From a virus, in the IMG/VR virus record IMGVR_UViG_3300046532_001033, positions 1 to 24,634 of that record: a stretch of DNA of 24,634 nucleotides; one strand, given 5' to 3'. Both the position numbers and the translations under genes were made by a program. The notes under the pieces are model-generated. The model saw nothing but the letters and a program-made list of their open reading frames with translations. It searched no databases and was not told the origin of the DNA. Of the stretch, positions 1 to 6,726 are shown piece by piece (positions within the stretch are counted from its first letter, which is position 1; every line of letters begins with the position of its first letter).

Positions 1-1
1 T

Positions 2-103
2 CAAAACATGAAAGAAAAATATGGTAGGGCAGTTGAAACAATGCCTGAATTAATCATTGGAACTCCTCCTAATACACTAACCACAAAAAAAGAAGATGAG
101 TAA
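2..103 (+). CDS. C-terminal end of an unknown protein (partial)
   Basis: An open frame enters from the left edge and stops at a TAA (101-103), giving a 33-residue tail ending in TTKKEDE. The start lies outside the window. The tail is polar with a PPNT segment and shows no recognisable domain. The next gene starts inside its last codons (ATG at 96), so it is very likely the end of a real gene in the same operon. Function unknown. Confidence 0.55.
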   Translation, partial: QNMKEKYGRAVETMPELIIGTPPNTLTTKKEDE

Positions 104-266
104 AAAAACATGGAATGATTTTATCGCTGAAAAATCACAAACATATGACAAGTGGTTACAGAGGTATAAAGGTAAAAGTGTACATGATATTGATGTCAAT
201 GAACACACTAAATTTTCAAAGGAGTATAAAGCTTGGAAGGCAGGAAACATAGAAAAAATGACGTGA
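96..266 (+). CDS. small hypothetical protein, 56 aa
   Basis: ATG at 96 overlaps the stop of the upstream frame, and its TGA (264-266) overlaps the GTG start of the next gene, so it sits between two translationally coupled neighbours. The product is charged and rich in Lys, Asp and Trp (it begins MSKKTWNDFIAEKSQTYDKW) and is probably helical. There is no signal peptide or membrane segment. I do not recognise the family. The reading frame is supported by tight packing rather than by homology. Confidence 0.6.
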   Translation: MSKKTWNDFIAEKSQTYDKWLQRYKGKSVHDIDVNEHTKFSKEYKAWKAGNIEKMT

Positions 267-1186
267 AATCATTAACATTATTTAAATCAATATTTGATAA
301 TAAAACTAATAAGCAAATGGACTTTGAAGATTGGTCTGTACTTGAACGTATGCTTTATGATTTATCTAAATATCCTCGTAAAGATAAAAAATCAGCACAA
401 TTGATATCCCCTGCAACGTATAAACCAGATACGACTAGGGCAAATGATAATGTAATAGGTTGGGCAGGCTGGTGTGCAGTAGATGTAGATGAACATATAT
501 TCGATGGTAACCTTGAGAAAGAACTACAGAATAAGTATGGACTATTTAATTATGTTGTTTACTCTACTGCTTCATCTTCTAAAACACACCCAAAGTTTAG
601 AGTAGTATTTCCATTGAGTGATGATGTTCCTAAAGATAAGATTAAACATTTTTGGTTTGCATTAAACAAAGAGTTAGGTGACATTGGTGATCCTCAAACA
701 AAAGATTTAAGTCGTATGTATTATATCCCTGGTCAATATGAAGGTGCATATAATTTTATATTTAGTTGCTTCACTGGTACAGATATGAATCCATATGATA
801 TTATGGCAAAGCATGATTATGTTGAACGTAGTGGTTCTTTATTAGATAATCTTCCACCAGAACTTCGTAAGGCTATGCTTGCTCATCGTAAAAATGAAAT
901 GACAAACACAAACATAACATGGGGTAATTATAGAGATTGCCCATTTGTTAACAAGAAATTAGTTAAAGAGTACAATCAAATAACTGATACAGGCTGGTAT
1001 ACAAAAATGTATGCCATTATGGTTTCAATTGCTGGTAATGCGATACGTAAAAAATATCCTATTACTGCACAAGAAATCACTACACTATGTAAGGAAATTG
1101 ACTTTGAAAATGGAAATTGGTATAAGTCAAGACCTTTTGATAAGGAGGCAGATCGTGCAATCGAATACATCTACGGTAACAATTGA
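263..1186 (+). CDS. AEP (Prim-Pol)-like DNA primase/replicase domain protein
   Basis: About 307 aa if started at GTG 263, which overlaps the upstream TGA; a TTG at 233 is possible but less well placed. Visible motifs follow the archaeo-eukaryotic primase pattern: a hydrophobic strand ending in D-x-D (CAVDVDEH), then a strand with a His (YSTASSSKTHPKFRVVFPLS), then a D...SR-hydrophobic-Y-hPG segment (DLSRMYYIPGQ). The C-terminal third (ITAQEITTLCKEIDF, then FDKEADRAIEYIYG) looks like the helical PriCT-type region that often follows such domains. No helicase domain is fused to it. It is likely to make primers or copy short DNA, and might stand in for or add to a gp61-type primase, which is not in this window. 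The fold assignment is by eye; the role is inferred. The nuclease-like gene downstream begins inside its 3' end. Confidence 0.66.
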   Translation: MKSLTLFKSIFDNKTNKQMDFEDWSVLERMLYDLSKYPRKDKKSAQLISPATYKPDTTRANDNVIGWAGWCAVDVDEHIFDGNLEKELQNKYGLFNYVVYSTASSSKTHPKFRVVFPLSDDVPKDKIKHFWFALNKELGDIGDPQTKDLSRMYYIPGQYEGAYNFIFSCFTGTDMNPYDIMAKHDYVERSGSLLDNLPPELRKAMLAHRKNEMTNTNITWGNYRDCPFVNKKLVKEYNQITDTGWYTKMYAIMVSIAGNAIRKKYPITAQEITTLCKEIDFENGNWYKSRPFDKEADRAIEYIYGNN

Positions 1187-1610
1187 TACAGGCGAACTAG
1201 GAGAACAAATAGTTGAAGAACATTTTAAACATGCAGAACGTTCAGATGACTGGTATGATTCTGAAAAAGATGGTACTATAAAGGATAAGACCTATGAAGT
1301 AAAAACGTTTAGGCTAAATAATAGAGACCAAGGGTTTTGGGTTGAGAGTTCTCAATTTCGTAAATTAGATAATGTTGATATATTATATTTTGTTAAGATT
1401 CCAGAATCATTAGAAGAGGGTGCAACTATTTATGAATGTTTAAATCATACAGGTGAAGATGCGTATGAAGCTTTTACATTAGGAGCAACCAAACAAATGA
1501 GATGTTATTTTATTGATAATTGTAAACTCATTAAAAATGTTAATGATGAAAGAACAACTACAATATATGAAAATTCAATAGCTATGTCAAAGCATAATAG
1601 ATTTTCATAA
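1155..1610 (+). CDS. PD-(D/E)XK nuclease-like protein, 151 aa
   Basis: The start is taken as GTG 1155 because a strong Shine-Dalgarno sequence, AAGGAGG, lies 6 nt upstream (1142-1148), inside the 3' end of the primase-like gene. Longer upstream starts would overlap that gene needlessly. The protein opens with GELGEQIVEEHF and then has an Asp-rich stretch leading to YEVKTFRL. An N-terminal Glu, a central Asp and E-V-K on a strand are the layout of PD-(D/E)XK restriction/recombination nucleases. The following FWVESSQFRKLDNVDILYFVKIP resembles the beta-alpha-beta core after the catalytic strand. Coupling to the primase-like gene suggests the two act on the same DNA. The nuclease call rests on motif pattern only. 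Confidence 0.55.
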   Translation: MQSNTSTVTIDTGELGEQIVEEHFKHAERSDDWYDSEKDGTIKDKTYEVKTFRLNNRDQGFWVESSQFRKLDNVDILYFVKIPESLEEGATIYECLNHTGEDAYEAFTLGATKQMRCYFIDNCKLIKNVNDERTTTIYENSIAMSKHNRFS

Positions 1611-1613
1611 GCT

Positions 1614-1643
1614 GTTTACTTTGGCCTATAACTATGATATAAT
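1614..1643 (+). promoter_or_regulatory. early-type sigma70 promoter P1
   Basis: GTTTAC (1614-1619) and TATAAT (1638-1643) are separated by 18 nt, with an extended -10 TG at 1635-1636. The same arrangement, preceded by AGCT or AAGCT, recurs before 6727 and 19359. It lies directly after the stop of the nuclease-like gene and before a GGAG ribosome site (1658-1661) and ATG 1669, so it should start the cytosine-modification operon with a leader of about 19 nt. It resembles T4 early promoters. Confidence 0.8.
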
Positions 1644-1668
1644 ATAACTATATTTAATGGAGTAGTAC

Positions 1669-2106
1669 ATGAAAGAATCACTAAAAGTTCTGCAAGCAGC
1701 AGCAGATATACAACAAAAAAAATCAAACGATTATCAAAATCCTAATTCTAGGATTAAACAAGCTGACTATTATCCACATGGTTGTTCAACCATTTTAGAT
1801 ACAATGCATGCAAAAATATTACGTATGCATTCTGTTGTCGAAGCTATGGAATCAGATCCAAATTACACACCTAACTTTGAATCCCTTGAAGATTCATGTA
1901 TTGATATTATTAATTATGCATCATTCTTTGTTAGTTATTCAAAAGGTATGATGGAAGGTCAGTCACCAGATCGTGACTTTTTAAACAGGTATAAAGAAAC
2001 GGATGAAGTAAAACATTCCCAATTATACGACTCAAAATATTTAAAAATAATGCGAGAAGATGATGACTGGGATGTAAGTAAACAAATGCGAGATACTCAA
2101 GTCTGA
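1669..2106 (+). CDS. Nmad1 (DUF1599)-like nucleotide-modification-associated protein
   Basis: 145 aa, ATG 1669 with GGAG 8 nt upstream and promoter P1 just before it. The region KKSNDYQNPNSRIKQADYYP followed by DTMHAKILRMHSVVEAM resembles the Nmad1/DUF1599 family, which has a DYG-like segment, then Lys and Arg-rich helices, and recurs in phage nucleotide-modification loci. The rest is acidic and helical. Its TGA overlaps the ATG of the dCMP hydroxymethylase gene, which strengthens a role in the modified-nucleotide pathway. The exact reaction is unknown; a MazG-like nucleotide-handling role is conceivable. The family call is from memory of the motif and is moderate. Confidence 0.5.
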   Translation: MKESLKVLQAAADIQQKKSNDYQNPNSRIKQADYYPHGCSTILDTMHAKILRMHSVVEAMESDPNYTPNFESLEDSCIDIINYASFFVSYSKGMMEGQSPDRDFLNRYKETDEVKHSQLYDSKYLKIMREDDDWDVSKQMRDTQV

Positions 2107-2831
2107 TGTTAATTAGACCATATAGAGTTACAGATGTTCGTGACTATTTCATTAGTGCAAAGAATCATGATTATGCTACAACTACAGATAAGACAGGTGT
2201 AAAATGCCTTGAACTTATTGGTGCATCCTTTGAAGCTGATGAGCCTGCAATATTTGGTACACCTAATATAGAATACATTAAGAAAGAAATAGATTGGTAT
2301 CAGTCAATGTCTTTAAACATAAATGATATATATGATGAATTTGGTAAAGCTCCACCTGCAGCATGGCAATATGCAGCTAATGCAGATGGCATGATACATT
2401 CTAATTATGGTTACTTAATATATCATAAAGACAATGGTTACCAATATGATAATGTTGTACAAGAATTAAAAGATAATCCTGAAAGTCGTAGAGCAGTTAT
2501 GATATATCAAAGACCAGAAATCTGGAATGAATATGATCTTCTTGGTTGTAATGATTTCATATGTACTAACTCAGTAGCTTATTATATACGCGATGGTAAA
2601 TTAAATTGTTCAGTCTCTATGAGATCTAATGATGTCGTATATGGATATAAAAATGATTATGCATGGCAACAGTTTGTGCTATATGAATTAGCCGATGAAC
2701 TTGGTGTAGAGCCAGGTAAAATGATTTGGCAAGTACAGAACTTACATGTATACGAAAAACATTTTGGTTTAGTTAAACCATCAGAAACGGCTCATGGAGT
2801 TAACTTAAACTATAAAAGCGAGTGGAAATGA
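2106..2831 (+). CDS. 42: dCMP hydroxymethylase (T4 gp42-like)
   Basis: 241 aa, thymidylate synthase superfamily. It converts dCMP and methylene-tetrahydrofolate to 5-hydroxymethyl-dCMP. Diagnostic segments match T4 gp42: DKTGVKCLELIGASFEADEP near the N terminus, the nucleophile Cys153 in FICTNSV, and MRSNDVV followed by YGYKNDYAWQ. Asp184 is 31 residues after Cys153, the same spacing as Cys148 and Asp179 of T4 gp42, where Asp replaces the Asn used by thymidylate synthases to select dUMP. It ends with WQVQNLHVYEKHF. ATG 2106 overlaps the upstream TGA, and the glucosyltransferase ATG overlaps this gene's stop. The product should be phosphorylated and built into DNA as hydroxymethylcytosine. A plain thymidylate synthase is the alternative but fits less well. 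Confidence 0.9.
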   Translation: MLIRPYRVTDVRDYFISAKNHDYATTTDKTGVKCLELIGASFEADEPAIFGTPNIEYIKKEIDWYQSMSLNINDIYDEFGKAPPAAWQYAANADGMIHSNYGYLIYHKDNGYQYDNVVQELKDNPESRRAVMIYQRPEIWNEYDLLGCNDFICTNSVAYYIRDGKLNCSVSMRSNDVVYGYKNDYAWQQFVLYELADELGVEPGKMIWQVQNLHVYEKHFGLVKPSETAHGVNLNYKSEWK

Positions 2832-4099
2832 AGATAGGTGTAATATTAGGTAGAGGTGTTGAAGGCGTTGGTGTAACAAAGAATGTTGTAGAATTTCAAA
2901 AACTCTTTCCGGGAGTAGAAATATTTGCTACAATGGATAAGCTTTGGCCACGTAGAGAGTCTATGAATTTTCCAGTTACTTATTTTAAAGGTGCTGATTG
3001 GGATATAGTTACTAAACCAACCAAAAAGTTCCCTGATTTAGTTGCTTGTAACGATGTAGTCCATAGGATCAATCAGCTTGATCTCTGTATCATTTGGAGC
3101 ATACCTTCAAAGTCACATTCAGAAGAGTGTATAGACAATTTTATAAGACTGTTAAGTAATATTAATGTTCGTAAAGGTCTTGTACAAGTTGATCATAAAA
3201 TGGCATCAATCACACGTAATGCAAGACTTGCAGATGTTTGTAATAATGTAGATGTTTTAATGTGTCATTCAGTTGAGAATGATTTTGCAAGATGGACAAG
3301 AAAAAATAATGTAAAGACACCATTGACTGACATGGGTGTTGGATTTAATTTTAATAAAGATTATTGGAAACCAGTCGAAGATCAAGATACACGCTATGTT
3401 CGTTGGGTTGGCCGTACAGCAATGTGGAAAGGACCAGATGTTATGATTGATCTACATAATGATCACTTTCGTAAAGCAGGATTTATTACAGTGCTTGAAG
3501 GTTTAGAAGCTTCAATACAATATCCATTAGTATTATATAAGAATTCAAAAGAATTGAAAGATCGTAGAGATGTTATTAATTTCTTTAGGCCTGAAAAGGG
3601 TTTAGATATAAATGAAACTAGACATCCTGTTTATGGTTCAGAAGAAGAAGACAAAGGTGCATATCTTTATTCATCATATACACATTCTGAAATGATGGAA
3701 CGTATGAGTCTTGGTGGATTTGGTTCAGACCTTATGTACTTTAAGAAAAATCTTTATGGAAACAATCTTGAATATTGTCATACAGATTCATTTGCTGCAG
3801 GCGTTATACCAATATTCCATAAACATTTATGTGATAATATAATACATCGTGGACAGGAAAAACCAATTAGCCAATGTAGAAATACAGGAACAATTGCAGT
3901 TGATCATACTAATGCAGAAGATGTAACAAAGCTAATGGTTAATTTAAGAAATGATAATATGATGCGTGATGAAATGCGTATTCAAATGTATGAATTTTGG
4001 AAAGATCATTGTAGTGCAGATATTGTATATAAAGACATTATAGATAAAACATTAACCTTTGATAAAACAGAGGACGTTGGCTTGGAGGCATTCTTTTGA
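2828..4099 (+). CDS. agt: DNA alpha-glucosyltransferase (T4 Agt-like)
   Basis: 423 aa from ATG 2828, which overlaps the upstream TGA; a GTG two codons earlier is possible. The N terminus MKIGVILGRGVEGVGVTK lines up with T4 Agt. Further blocks are shared: RYVRWVGRTAMWKG (near residue 190), ITVLEGLEAS, and SEMMERMSLGGFG followed by an EY.H element and GVIPIF near the C terminus. T4 Agt moves glucose from UDP-glucose to 5-hydroxymethylcytosine in duplex DNA (GT-B fold). Its position directly after the dCMP hydroxymethylase gene supports the same substrate here. The sugar could differ, given the epimerase two genes downstream. Homology to T4 Agt is clear; the sugar donor is inferred. Confidence 0.85.
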   Translation: MKIGVILGRGVEGVGVTKNVVEFQKLFPGVEIFATMDKLWPRRESMNFPVTYFKGADWDIVTKPTKKFPDLVACNDVVHRINQLDLCIIWSIPSKSHSEECIDNFIRLLSNINVRKGLVQVDHKMASITRNARLADVCNNVDVLMCHSVENDFARWTRKNNVKTPLTDMGVGFNFNKDYWKPVEDQDTRYVRWVGRTAMWKGPDVMIDLHNDHFRKAGFITVLEGLEASIQYPLVLYKNSKELKDRRDVINFFRPEKGLDINETRHPVYGSEEEDKGAYLYSSYTHSEMMERMSLGGFGSDLMYFKKNLYGNNLEYCHTDSFAAGVIPIFHKHLCDNIIHRGQEKPISQCRNTGTIAVDHTNAEDVTKLMVNLRNDNMMRDEMRIQMYEFWKDHCSADIVYKDIIDKTLTFDKTEDVGLEAFF

Positions 4100-4656
4100 G
4101 ATTAAGAAATAACGCTTGGACATTTGAAGGTGTACTATCTAAAGATATGTGCGATGAAATAATTGCACAGGGTTTAGCAGCAAAAATTGTTAAAGGTGAT
4201 ACTGCTAATAAAAATATTAATAAGAAAAGGGATTCACAAATAGCTTGGTTATATGATCCTAATATAATGCAAATGTTAGAGAGATATATTCAAATAGCAA
4301 ATAGAGAAGCTGGTTGGAACTTCCAATGGGACTCAGTTAAAGCAATACAATTTACACAATATAAATCAGGTCAACATTATGGTTGGCATAGAGATACTGC
4401 TATTCCAGCGCGTAAAGATGGTAAAATAAGAAAGCTAAGTCTCACAGTAAATCTAAATAATGATTATGTGGGTGGTGAAATGTACATAGATACAGAATCA
4501 AATTATGGTAAAAAAGATCCTCAGCAACTTAAAAAATTACAAAAAACTGGGTCAATATCTGTATTCCCAGCTGATACATGGCATAAAGTTGCAAAGGTTA
4601 CAGAAGGTACCAGATATAGTTTAGTTGTTTGGTTAATAGGAGATGAATGGAGATAG
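4096..4656 (+). CDS. 2-oxoglutarate/Fe(II)-dependent oxygenase (P4H-like)
   Basis: 186 aa, TTG start at 4096 supported by GGAGG (4084-4088) 7 nt upstream; the TTG overlaps the previous stop. The double-stranded beta-helix metal triad is intact: His98 and Asp100 in YGWHRDTA and His163 in FPADTWHKV, with the 2-oxoglutarate-binding Arg173 in GTRYSLVVW. Such oxygenases are numerous in marine T4-like phages and mostly of unknown substrate. It sits between the DNA glucosyltransferase and the epimerase, so oxidation of a modified cytosine or of a sugar are plausible roles. The sequence looks like the prolyl-hydroxylase branch rather than TET/JBP. The enzyme class is secure, the substrate unknown. 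Confidence 0.85.
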   Translation: MRLRNNAWTFEGVLSKDMCDEIIAQGLAAKIVKGDTANKNINKKRDSQIAWLYDPNIMQMLERYIQIANREAGWNFQWDSVKAIQFTQYKSGQHYGWHRDTAIPARKDGKIRKLSLTVNLNNDYVGGEMYIDTESNYGKKDPQQLKKLQKTGSISVFPADTWHKVAKVTEGTRYSLVVWLIGDEWR

Positions 4657-4657
4657 C

Positions 4658-5392
4658 ATGAGAGTATTAATAACAGGATCAAGTGGATTTATAGGTTCAC
4701 ACTTAAAAAAGAAATTAGAATTACATGGTCATACCATTGTTGAATGGGATCATAAGATTGATAAAGCAATAGAAAATTTCGAACTTGGTGATGCTGAGTT
4801 TGTAATACACATGGCAGCATGGGCTGATGTTAGAGCAAGTATAAAAGATCCACAGCTTTATTGGGATAACAATATTACAAACACAACTAAAATACAAAAG
4901 ATGTGTTATCAATCTAATGTTCCATTAATATATGCATCATCTTCTTGTATTCACGAATGGCATAAATCACCTTATGGAATAAGTAAAAAGGTTAATGAAG
5001 AAACAGCATACGCAGGTCAAATTGGTTTAAGGTTTACTACAGTCTATGGCGGAGACGGTGCTGGTCGTGGTATGTTTATGGATAAACTTAAAGATCGTAG
5101 TCTTGAATATGTAACAAATCATGTTCGTGATTTTGTCCACATTGATGATGTTGTTGCTGCAATTACTCTTTTAATGAGTCAAACAAATCTTTATGGATTA
5201 AATCCTGCATATGATATTGGCACTGGCAAAGGTTACGTAGTATCAGAATTAGCTCAAGCTGGTGGATACGCCGTTGAACCTGCAGAAGGTGATGAATGCG
5301 AAGCACTAGATAACACTGCAGATATTACTGAAATTAAAAAACTTGGGTGGCAACCAACTACTGATGTATTGGAGTACATAAAATCACTATGA
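4658..5392 (+). CDS. NAD-dependent epimerase/dehydratase (extended SDR)
   Basis: 244 aa. ATG 4658 is chosen because it gives the usual MRVLITGSSGFIG start and has GGAG 5 nt upstream; an ATG at 4643 directly abuts a GGAG and is less likely. The Rossmann motif GSSGFIG is at residues 7-13. IHMAAWADV follows, then the catalytic Ser cluster ASSSC and the Y-x-x-x-K motif in SPYGISKK. It also has RFTTVYGG and DFVHIDDV, standard in nucleotide-sugar epimerases. It probably converts a UDP- or dTDP-sugar. Next to a DNA glucosyltransferase it could supply the sugar attached to DNA, but a role in host surface glycans cannot be excluded. Its TGA overlaps the ATG of the methyltransferase gene. Confidence 0.85.
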   Translation: MRVLITGSSGFIGSHLKKKLELHGHTIVEWDHKIDKAIENFELGDAEFVIHMAAWADVRASIKDPQLYWDNNITNTTKIQKMCYQSNVPLIYASSSCIHEWHKSPYGISKKVNEETAYAGQIGLRFTTVYGGDGAGRGMFMDKLKDRSLEYVTNHVRDFVHIDDVVAAITLLMSQTNLYGLNPAYDIGTGKGYVVSELAQAGGYAVEPAEGDECEALDNTADITEIKKLGWQPTTDVLEYIKSL

Positions 5393-6684
5393 CTGAAGAA
5401 GATAACTGGCCATGGCCAGACGGAATGAGGTGGGCAAGCATAGTACCACTCATTGGCGGTGAAACAATCGCAATGGAAAAGGTCTTTGAGAAAAAGCCAG
5501 CTTACATGATGACATATAACGGATTTGAAGGTAATGATCAACACATAGTAGAACATTATAATAATCAACAACCAGATCCTGAAAAGCCTGGCTATGTTCC
5601 TTATTACATATTAGAAAATAAACATAAGAATGGATTTATCTGGCATGGCCAACAACAAGGTGAAGGACCTGAAGGAGAGAAAAATGGAAGGTATGTTGAT
5701 GTAGTTAATACTATATGTCCATGTGCTGGTCTTTCTTCATTAAATGTTGCACCATCTGGTGAAGCAGAAGTGAATGATTATATGGCTAAGACAGCTAAGT
5801 ATGTATTAGAAAATATAGGGCCAAAAGTATTATGGGGTGAGAATGCTCCACGATTAGCTACTAAACTGGGTGAGCCTGTTGTAAAAAAATTAAGAGCTAT
5901 AGCAAAAGAGAATGGGTATACCTTCTCTTTGTATAAAACAAAAAGCTTATTACATGGATTAAGTCAAGTTAGAGATAGATCATTTTATTTTTTCTGGAAA
6001 GGCGATGCTGTACCTATGTTTGATTGGTATGATAGACCTAATGAAAAGATAGAAGATACAATTCGTAATGTCAAGAGGGATCCAGCAGACCCGATGTCTG
6101 CACTGGCTAATACCAAAACACCAAGTAAGGATGACCTATATTATAGGTATGTGTTAGAAGTATTACATAACGGCATGAAACATAGTGACTTTGTTAAAAC
6201 AATAAAGAAAAGTTGTAATATTCAAGACTATATTGAAAAACATAGTGATTACCGACAATTAGCAAAATGGCTTGAAGGCTTAGGTGAAACTAAAGCAAAA
6301 GATAAAGCTATAAGGAATGCAGAAAAACTTGAAAGCGGTGGTAATATAATGAGAAGAACAAGTGAAATACCAGCCGATTATATAGGTGCATTTGTAGGTC
6401 ATATGCCATTAAGTCTAACTCACCCCGATGAAGACAGATATTTGACATATAGAGAATGTATGGAAATTATGAAATTACCTAGCGATTTTAATATAATAAA
6501 CCCTAAGAAGAATCTTAATCATTTATGTCAAAATGTTCCAGTGACTACTGCAATGGATATGGCATATAATATTAAAAGATTTTTATTTGGTAGATCAGAA
6601 ATGATATATGATGACTTCGTTGTACAATGTAATAAGTCACATTCAATTAAAACCACACCTAATACCTTAGATAAATTCCTATAA
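5389..6684 (+). CDS. divergent C5-cytosine DNA methyltransferase
   Basis: 431 aa with the motif order of C5-cytosine methyltransferases in altered form. Motif I is PLIGGETIAME (residues 20-30). The Pro-Cys nucleophile is in ICPCAGLSS (Cys112). The ENV equivalent is GENAPRL (150-156). Motif VIII is LSQVRDRSF (191-199). The target-recognition region is followed by YLTYRECMEIMKLP (351-364) and motif X, QNVPVTTAMDMA (381-392). It should methylate, or otherwise modify, cytosine C5 using S-adenosylmethionine. In a phage that also encodes dCMP hydroxymethylase the purpose is not obvious: it may mark residual cytosine or act with the 2OG oxygenase. The motif I departure and low similarity to standard enzymes leave activity uncertain. 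It is the last gene of the P1 operon. Confidence 0.75.
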   Translation: MTEEDNWPWPDGMRWASIVPLIGGETIAMEKVFEKKPAYMMTYNGFEGNDQHIVEHYNNQQPDPEKPGYVPYYILENKHKNGFIWHGQQQGEGPEGEKNGRYVDVVNTICPCAGLSSLNVAPSGEAEVNDYMAKTAKYVLENIGPKVLWGENAPRLATKLGEPVVKKLRAIAKENGYTFSLYKTKSLLHGLSQVRDRSFYFFWKGDAVPMFDWYDRPNEKIEDTIRNVKRDPADPMSALANTKTPSKDDLYYRYVLEVLHNGMKHSDFVKTIKKSCNIQDYIEKHSDYRQLAKWLEGLGETKAKDKAIRNAEKLESGGNIMRRTSEIPADYIGAFVGHMPLSLTHPDEDRYLTYRECMEIMKLPSDFNIINPKKNLNHLCQNVPVTTAMDMAYNIKRFLFGRSEMIYDDFVVQCNKSHSIKTTPNTLDKFL

Positions 6685-6688
6685 AGCT

Positions 6689-6718
6689 GTTTACTTATGC
6701 TGTAAACTATGGTATAAT
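6689..6718 (+). promoter_or_regulatory. early-type sigma70 promoter P2
   Basis: GTTTAC (6689-6694), 18-nt spacer, TATAAT (6713-6718) with extended -10 TGG. It is nearly identical to P1 and P3. Only 8 nt separate the -10 box from the ATG at 6727, so the expected transcription start falls at or within 1-3 nt of the start codon and the message would be leaderless. Confidence 0.8.
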
Positions 6719-6726
6719 ATAACCAT

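Noticed and set aside
1011-1154. Longer start for the nuclease-like gene within the primase-like gene
   Set aside because: The upstream part is out-of-frame coding sequence of the primase-like gene. GTG 1155 has an AAGGAGG ribosome site at ideal distance.
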